Origin: Candidatus Multiplicimicrobium inquinatum
GTDB lineage: Bacteria; Omnitrophota; Omnitrophia; Omnitrophales; Aquincolibacteriaceae
DNA: 18,918 bases
Direction of reading: 5' to 3'
Assembly (NCBI GenBank): GCA_002344825.1
Contig: DDUN01000047.1
Span: 1 to 18,918, forward strand
Shown one piece after another: positions 18,001 to 18,918 of the stretch. The translations under genes were made by a program, and so were the position numbers. The stretch's first letter is position 1. Each line of letters opens with the position of its first letter. The notes under the pieces are model-generated. The model had not been told where the DNA came from. It saw nothing but the letters and a program-made list of their open reading frames with translations, and searched no databases.

Positions 18001-18918
18001 TGAAGTGAACCTTCAGTTTGGCGATTGGCAGAACTGGTTTTATGGAAATTACCGCGTTGATGTTTCGGTTGACGGATTATCTTGGGAAACTGTTTTTGAC
18101 GGAAGCGGAGATCTGATTCATTACCAAGCCCGACAGGCCATCAATTTTTCGGAGCGCGAGGTTCAATATATTAAGATTTATTCGAGCGGTTCAACGAATA
18201 ACGGATGGCTTTATATTGAAGAAATCGGCGCTCAGCTTAATTCTAATATCAATTATGCCGGCGCCACCATGGGGTCATCCGTGCTGCGCACCGTCGAAAA
18301 CACAGTAACGGTTACCAGTGCCGGGACAACGAGTGAATACTGGAATGGCTGGAGAGCGGTTGGAACTTCCGGTGTCAACTTCTTCAATACAAGCGAAGGC
18401 GGCGGAGCGGTTGTCTACAATCAAGTTGATTTTGGAGCTGATTCAGTCAACGGACGTTCACTTGAACTAAACGTTCAAAATCATTTCCGCCTTAACCATC
18501 TTCCTGTCGCGAATTCAAAATTTATTATTAAGGTCGAATATGAAAAATCACCCGGAATTTGGGAGTATCTTGATACGGTGCAAGTCGACGCGAATAACGC
18601 CAACACAACCGCAAAAACAGCTTTGGTTAATATTCCGGATTCATTAGAGGGGCAGTATCACAATATTCGCTTAAGTTGGACTCAGGATAAAGTTGCTTCC
18701 GGACAAGATAATAACTTACGCATTAACTCGCTTCAGGTGAAAAACTCCTCCGGCGCGGCAATCGGTGCGGTGAAGACGGGAAATTTATTTGCCTCATCCC
18801 ATTTGGCGCTTATTTATAATTCACAAAAACCTTGCGGCGACCAAGCGACATGCACTTACACAACCGGCGGCCCGGAAACGGCCCGGTTTTTGAATGATAA
18901 TCAAATCGCTCAGTCATC
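1..18918 (+). CDS. Giant multidomain surface/secreted protein, internal fragment (both ends outside window)
   Basis: A single frame beginning at base 2 is open to the last base: 6,305 complete codons with no stop, no start candidate that matters and no frameshift. The domains read continuously across every junction, so this is one polypeptide. Order: about 19 A-type repeats, 11 TGDW (B-type) repeats, a mixed beta-rich region, a Pro/Thr linker, then at least 13 F5/8 type C domains interspersed with five CBM6-like X modules. The composition is rich in Ser, Thr, Asp, Asn and Gly, and Cys occurs only in seven close pairs, which fits an extracytoplasmic protein. F5/8C and CBM6-like folds bind glycans or other surfaces, so an adhesin role is inferred. 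Signal peptide, anchor and any enzyme domain are not in view. The reading frame is certain; the function is a family-level inference. Confidence 0.96.
170..5071 (+). repeat. Type A repeat array: about 18 diverged ~89-residue beta-rich repeats
   Basis: An aromatic-centred core recurs: small/Ser-x-(W/F/Y), about 4-8 residues often including D-G, then (Y/S)-S-(L/I)-x-(L/I). Examples are ISWQSADRGISYRV, FSYNWEAKDGLISYSL, VSYSWTSADG and LSWQTSDGSKSWTL. The central aromatic codons start at 239, 515, 752, 1034, 1298, 1550, 1919, 2174, 2429, 2669, 2915, 3188, 3461, 3698, 3989, 4244, 4547 and 4778, a mean spacing of 267 bases (89 residues). Between cores lie a second strand pair (often YxxSRxxTL) and an acidic, Leu/Ala-rich probable helix of the form LTxxDxxxLxxAL. 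I recognise no named family. The regular spacing suggests a string of small beta domains joined by helices, probably a stalk. Nucleotide identity between copies is low, so the duplications look old. Type A is clearest from unit 6 onward; units 1-5 are more degenerate. Confidence 0.75.
5072..8260 (+). repeat. Type B repeat array: eleven (T/I)G(D/E)W repeats
   Basis: The consensus is TGDWxxxxSxLxxxF, then (Y/F)SxxLQ or a similar strand, then TYT(I/V)SG(Y/F/L)xxxF, then an extended stretch ending YEGKTGDW or GITGDW. The Trp codons start at 5153, 5428, 5690, 5978, 6239, 6590, 6806, 7118, 7361, 7820 and 8060, a mean spacing of about 291 bases. Examples: ITGDWVQVWSNLATGF, FTGDWVKTIRNLNYGF and ITGEWMKIKSNLGRGF. 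The second copy has GTTW in place of TGDW. The segment at 5,042-5,130 (SISRSANWDHSSGEV) is transitional between types A and B. I do not recognise the repeat as a named domain; it is predicted all-beta. Its common order of elements with type A (W, YSxxL, YTxS) suggests a shared origin, with the A-type helical linker replaced by an extended strand. Confidence 0.75.
7535..7804 (+). other. Probable helical insert between B repeats 9 and 10
   Basis: About 90 residues rich in Leu, Ala, Ile, Lys and Asp, with few Trp or Gly, interrupt the B array (segments such as LMEKLSDSDKAIITSILATL and MNTLLSEMKTRL). The composition and hydrophobic spacing suggest two or three amphipathic helices. It explains why the TGDW spacing here is 459 bases instead of about 290. 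It looks like the helical linkers of the A repeats, which supports A and B being related. Secondary structure is judged by eye. Confidence 0.55.
8261..9240 (+). repeat. A-like repeats with helical linkers, after the B array
   Basis: The A-type core reappears twice with good spacing: IFRWKGTDGKNYSL (Trp codon at 8693) and VQYSWLGADNKTYTL (Trp codon at 9122). A weaker core without Trp (DSTSFSVRYQSA) lies near 8,940. Each is preceded by a Leu/Ala-rich probable helix (VTAQFQPLIQIFNAM; LGEIRAYLTALINQL). A cysteine pair (ECTTAVC, 8807-8824) lies between them. The first part, about 8,261-8,500, is beta-rich, contains GDGKYVIG and SYYIEP, and is not assigned. This is continuity of the stalk region beyond the TGDW array. 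Confidence 0.55.
9241..10315 (+). other. Unrecognised beta-rich segment with GGR motifs
   Basis: About 358 residues without clear A, B, DS or X motifs. Strand-like stretches alternate with Gly/Ser/Asn turns. Two stretches resemble each other: a hydrophobic/Ser strand followed by SYFAGGRGRE (near 9,623) and SHFRGGRDQV (near 9,905), each followed by a strand ending in an aromatic and a charged turn (HTVSVEFVAGE; AYIENFNSDG). This suggests a duplicated unit of roughly 95 residues. Its other recurring feature is SxxYxxRD/RR-type turns. I do not recognise a family. It ends in a Trp-containing strand (DRSWMYQLVG) just before the Pro-rich linker and may cap the stalk. Confidence 0.45.
10316..10468 (+). 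other. Pro/Thr/Ala-rich interdomain linker
   Basis: About 51 residues rich in Pro, Thr, Ala and Gly, with segments such as PAKPVAKAPTNTTTTF and APWQAPAATAPA. It has no regular hydrophobic pattern. This is typical of flexible linkers in secreted multidomain proteins, and it marks the boundary between the repetitive A/B/C half and the discoidin/X array. Confidence 0.75.
10472..10897 (+). other. F5/8 type C (discoidin-like) domain DS1
   Basis: A full-length, well-conserved copy of about 142 residues. In order: A-M-D-G in the first loop, YW, a strand ending VVDLGQNRLINEI, YYNYKIETSTDGLQW, the hairpin VIFDGT, LQTLNFEERDARYIRI, and a closing HILEIGASL strand. These match the family's ADG...W...VDLG...INxV...YxIExSxDGxxW...ARYIRI...ExxV pattern. 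F5/8C domains are jelly rolls that bind glycans or membranes through loops at one end. It is the first domain after the Pro-rich linker. It ends in NSAPDYASSTMGAS, the junction motif that recurs further on. Confidence 0.85.
10907..11368 (+). other. F5/8 type C domain DS2, with Cys pair in the IDL strand
   Basis: About 154 residues with the family signature: GTIDLC...RLINEIGVNFW, NYKVQISDGT, TTVFDGTDSY, QEVRYVRFFASGS and AGIEEVSARY. Two features stand out. The usual VDLG turn is replaced by DLCFDQTRCQTR, carrying two cysteines five residues apart (11075-11095). The S-x-DG-x-W loop is lengthened by about nine residues to DGTMDADGKLTW, an acidic loop that could hold a metal. It follows DS1 directly and precedes a short Pro linker (SAPLPPADK). 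Confidence 0.82.
11417..11941 (+). other. F5/8 type C domain DS3, with helical insertion
   Basis: About 175 residues, longer than its neighbours because a probable helix (LQAVLNTLEGKPNI..., roughly 11,495-11,590) sits between the first strand (YDMDFSKL) and the W-containing strand. The rest is typical: ATLDFGQLRWINEVNIGYY, NYRVETSRDGVNW, GRQTINFADREVRFVRLYSS and a closing YINDFGVRLN. The opening (hydrophobic)-D-F motif recurs in DS5, DS10 and DS12, the domains that also precede an X module. DS3 leads straight into X1. Confidence 0.8.
11942..12550 (+). other. X1: CBM6/CBM35-like beta-sandwich module
   Basis: About 200 residues, the longest of five X copies. Landmarks shared with the others: the junction motif NLASNAMGVSV, IWDGWRSLSG, AIVYNQVDFGAD, a long strand YEIYVEVETEYGEW, VELGMMKIDAS, RYQNVRLTWVND, and the closing DNNLMIHSLRV. 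The order (aromatic strand, VDFG strand, ligand-type strand with E-x-E, T-I/P-A strand, RLTW strand, final N-L strand) resembles CBM6/CBM35 jelly rolls, but I could not compare it with a profile. An insertion rich in Lys, Asp and Thr separates RLTW from DNNL. Sugar binding is inferred only. Confidence 0.5.
12551..13048 (+). other. F5/8 type C domain DS4, N-terminal Cys pair
   Basis: About 166 residues, opening a DS-DS-X unit. A cysteine pair, QCVNFGC (12611-12628), lies in the N-terminal loop before VRWLVDGG. Core: KTLHEVGVIDLGTMQDFSQI, SNLKIQISDGSRDASGNLIW (with the same kind of lengthened acidic loop as DS2), ETFDFTTVKARYIRILSSG and the closing TMEEVYVRNV. The LHEVG-IDLG form of the strand is shared with DS6 and DS11, which occupy equivalent positions in their units. 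Confidence 0.82.
13079..13540 (+). other. F5/8 type C domain DS5
   Basis: About 154 residues, opening with YDVDFARQPG. Core: ALAFDDAANTWAY, FGTLDLGAVRLINTVDLHLYDGDNRQYYNF, NWVKVFDGTNS, LQQITFPQDMNVRYIRVYLSGS and AHIEGISAYRN. The usual S-x-DG loop reads VADASKTNW, a small deviation. It ends in the junction motif NSNVNYASQLLGSRV and is followed without linker by X2. Confidence 0.83.
13541..14005 (+). other. X2: CBM6/CBM35-like module, divergent C-terminus
   Basis: About 155 residues. Conserved landmarks: NVNYASQLLGSRV, LGWSKVGTSAVY, LIYDTVDFG, NYKITVEVENEPGNWVSLGT, IAIPNSISGGTHRVRLIYDG and a closing strand EIKSVRVFGSG. It lacks the DNNL sequence found before the last strand of X1, X3, X4 and X5, so any function of those polar residues is probably altered here. 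The strand order otherwise matches the other copies. The CBM6-like assignment is tentative. Confidence 0.5.
14006..14449 (+). other. F5/8 type C domain DS6
   Basis: About 148 residues, first of a three-DS unit. Core: NILDGQNVNGN, ATLHEVGIIDLGQNRLINEV, TNMKIMVSETGAEDPAEWETVYD, RQTINFASTNARYVKIFLSGD and RIEEARVSFN. It has the LHEVG-IDLG strand of unit-opening DS domains but no cysteine pair, unlike DS4, DS9, DS11 and DS13. The S-x-x-G loop is somewhat lengthened and acidic. Confidence 0.82.
14480..14845 (+). other. F5/8 type C domain DS7, shortened N-terminus
   Basis: Only about 122 residues. The N-terminal loop region with the usual ADG and W is reduced to a Pro-containing stretch (PPIDLAALAGPTPSF) and a few residues, after which a complete core follows: QVGVINLGGVKEIDQIAVQY, NLKLEVSEDGVMWKTVYDGTEL, LETFDFEKTKAQYVRLSSSRN and the closing YIAVSGIHVY. 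The loops shortened here are those that normally help form the binding face, so this copy may be structural. It is also the extra DS in its unit. Confidence 0.75.
14870..15322 (+). other. F5/8 type C domain DS8
   Basis: About 150 residues, opening with IDFIRSDKTKF. Core: MDRDLSNSSYARMYIG, MVGTIDMGEKRLINQIDLARYDSSG, NLRIEVSADGLAWESVYDSTSG, TQVQFDEREVRYIRLFVSAD and YLNGISAYLTQ. VDMGEK replaces the usual VDLGxx. It precedes X3, as DS3, DS5, DS10 and DS12 precede their X modules. Confidence 0.83.
15323..15838 (+). other. X3: CBM6/CBM35-like module
   Basis: About 172 residues and probably the most typical copy. Landmarks: DYSGPGMGAIA junction, TWWGWNQVGTSAVNF, VLVYNGVDFGSD, LELNVQNYSNN, YQIKVEIETSLGEWQEIGIL, TIPASIT, RYQNIRLTWLND and KDNNLMVNSLAG. 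The aromatic cluster WWGW near the start and the polar DNNL before the final strand are candidate ligand-contacting positions by analogy with CBM6, where aromatic residues and an Asn on the last strand contact sugar; this is inference. Confidence 0.52.
15839..16321 (+). other. F5/8 type C domain DS9, Cys pair in the IDL strand
   Basis: About 161 residues, opening a DS-DS-X unit with KLGNTFASSYYDTKH. The cysteine pair is in the DLG turn, VIDLCSSGNCGTDG (16034-16051), as in DS2, and not in the N-terminal loop as in DS4, DS11 and DS13. Remaining core: RFINQIDVDFWAHDGRG, NFKVQVSDDGEKWDTVFDGSD, GRDVRYIKIFASRN and AHIEGVHARF. The turn is lengthened by about seven residues relative to ordinary DS copies. 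Confidence 0.83.
16364..16828 (+). other. F5/8 type C domain DS10
   Basis: About 155 residues, opening TDINFATLQSGAKFFG. Core: SILDGIDSTSSYGY, VEIGTLDLGTQRMLNEVSLTFYDH, NYRIDVSDDGITWETVFDAT, QQTVNFSERSVRYVKVFLGSS and the closing HIQEIRAQLSS. All family landmarks are present with no insertions. It is followed by X4 through the junction NINYASAAMGSSV, nearly the same as the DS12-X5 junction at both protein and DNA level. Confidence 0.85.
16829..17254 (+). other. X4: CBM6/CBM35-like module, short form
   Basis: About 142 residues, the shortest X copy. The early GW..VGTS segment is reduced to GDWTVSGNAAV. Other landmarks are kept: SIVYELDFGTV, ISYNVQNFQSE, FRILFEVETAPGVWKSLGYD, VTIPADITPGNHRVRMTW, and QDNNLQINSLNV. 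The shortened first loop removes the aromatic cluster seen in X3 and X5, so the ligand site, if any, may differ. Confidence 0.5.
17255..17746 (+). other. F5/8 type C domain DS11, N-terminal Cys pair
   Basis: About 164 residues, opening a unit with KLGKDFVSAGG. The cysteine pair GCGDKTTC (17324-17344) lies in the N-terminal loop, equivalent to DS4 and DS13. Core: SRFLINGANSGG, KTLHEIGTIDLGVVRSVNEVMVHFWDDG, NLKIEVSENGTDWTSVVDGTN, AITFANQNVRYVRVYSSVS and IHIEEIQIRN. A Pro-rich linker (RPVPPVVTAPAAR) separates it from DS12. Confidence 0.84.
17780..18244 (+). other. F5/8 type C domain DS12
   Basis: About 155 residues. It opens with VNFGLSLLGSKF, the form seen in domains that precede X modules. 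Core: VWLTDGETSDASRAKG, LELGVLDLGGKRLINEVNLQFGDW, NYRVDVSVDGLSWETVFDGSG, RQAINFSEREVQYIKIYSSGS and YIEEIGAQLNS. All signature elements are intact. The junction NINYAGATMGSSV leads into X5. Confidence 0.85.
18245..18760 (+). other. X5: CBM6/CBM35-like module
   Basis: About 172 residues, the same length as X3. Landmarks: TMGSSV junction, EYWNGWRAVGTSGVNF, AVVYNQVDFGADS, LELNVQNHFRL, FIIKVEYEKSPGIWEYLDTV, VNIPDSLEGQYHNIRLSW, and QDNNLRINSLQV. The similarity to X1 and X3 is obvious by eye, including VYNxVDFG and DNNLxxxSL. Assignment to a CBM6-like fold is tentative. Confidence 0.52.
18761..18918 (+). other. F5/8 type C domain DS13, truncated by window end
   Basis: The first 50 or so residues of another unit-opening DS: KTGNLFASSHLALIYN, then the cysteine pair PCGDQATC (18833-18853), then ARFLNDNQIAQS. 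The match to the start of DS11 (KLGKDFVSAGG...GCGDKTTC...SRFLINGAN) is position for position, so the array continues past the window. The core of the domain is not visible. Confidence 0.72.

Noticed and set aside
1..18918. RTX nonapeptides, cadherin or bacterial Ig-like repeats, common in giant adhesins
   Set aside because: No GGxGxDxxx tandem nonapeptides and no DxDxGxN or typical Big-domain motifs were seen in the translation.
1..18918. tRNA, rRNA, CRISPR, insertion sequence, promoter or terminator
   Set aside because: No cloverleaf, spaced identical repeats, transposase or terminal inverted repeats were noticed, and the window is coding throughout.
1..18918. Possible frameshift or pseudogene
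   Set aside because: Domain motifs stay in the same frame on both sides of every junction and no in-frame stop was found.

Overview
The whole 18.9-kb window lies inside one protein-coding gene. Reading from base 2 on the + strand, I translated the frame line by line and found no stop codon: 6,305 complete codons in a row, with no start and no end inside the window. The product is therefore a giant protein of more than 6,300 residues, roughly 0.7 MDa for the visible part alone. Shorter open frames on both strands are shadows of this one. I see no RNA gene, mobile element, CRISPR array, promoter or terminator.

Layout along the protein. (A) About 170-5,070: some 18-19 diverged beta-rich repeats with an average period near 89 residues, each with a (S/Y)xW...DG...(Y/S)xL core and joined by short acidic, probably helical linkers. 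(B) About 5,072-8,260: eleven repeats marked by (T/I)G(D/E)W, of similar period and probably derived from type A. (C) About 8,260-10,315: two or three further A-like units, then an unrecognised beta-rich stretch with GGR motifs. (Linker) 10,316-10,468: Pro/Thr/Ala-rich. (D) 10,472-18,918: an array of at least thirteen F5/8 type C (discoidin-like) domains (DS1-DS13) and five copies of a second beta-sandwich module (X1-X5) that looks like a CBM6/CBM35-type jelly roll. From 12,551 on, D is organised as higher-order units of about 1.4-1.8 kb, DS(Cys)-DS-X.

All 14 cysteines I found sit in seven close pairs (C-x4-6-C), as expected of a secreted, disulfide-bonded protein. The simplest reading is an extracellular or surface adhesin: a long repetitive stalk (A/B) followed by a multivalent glycan- or surface-binding array (D). 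No catalytic domain, signal peptide or cell-wall anchor lies in this part; the last two would be at the ends, outside the window.

Organism: a bacterium or archaeon using the standard code (TGA never read as Trp in frame), with G+C by eye in the upper forties. There is no taxonomic marker. Giant genes of this kind are known from Omnitrophota and a few other environmental lineages; that placement is inference only.
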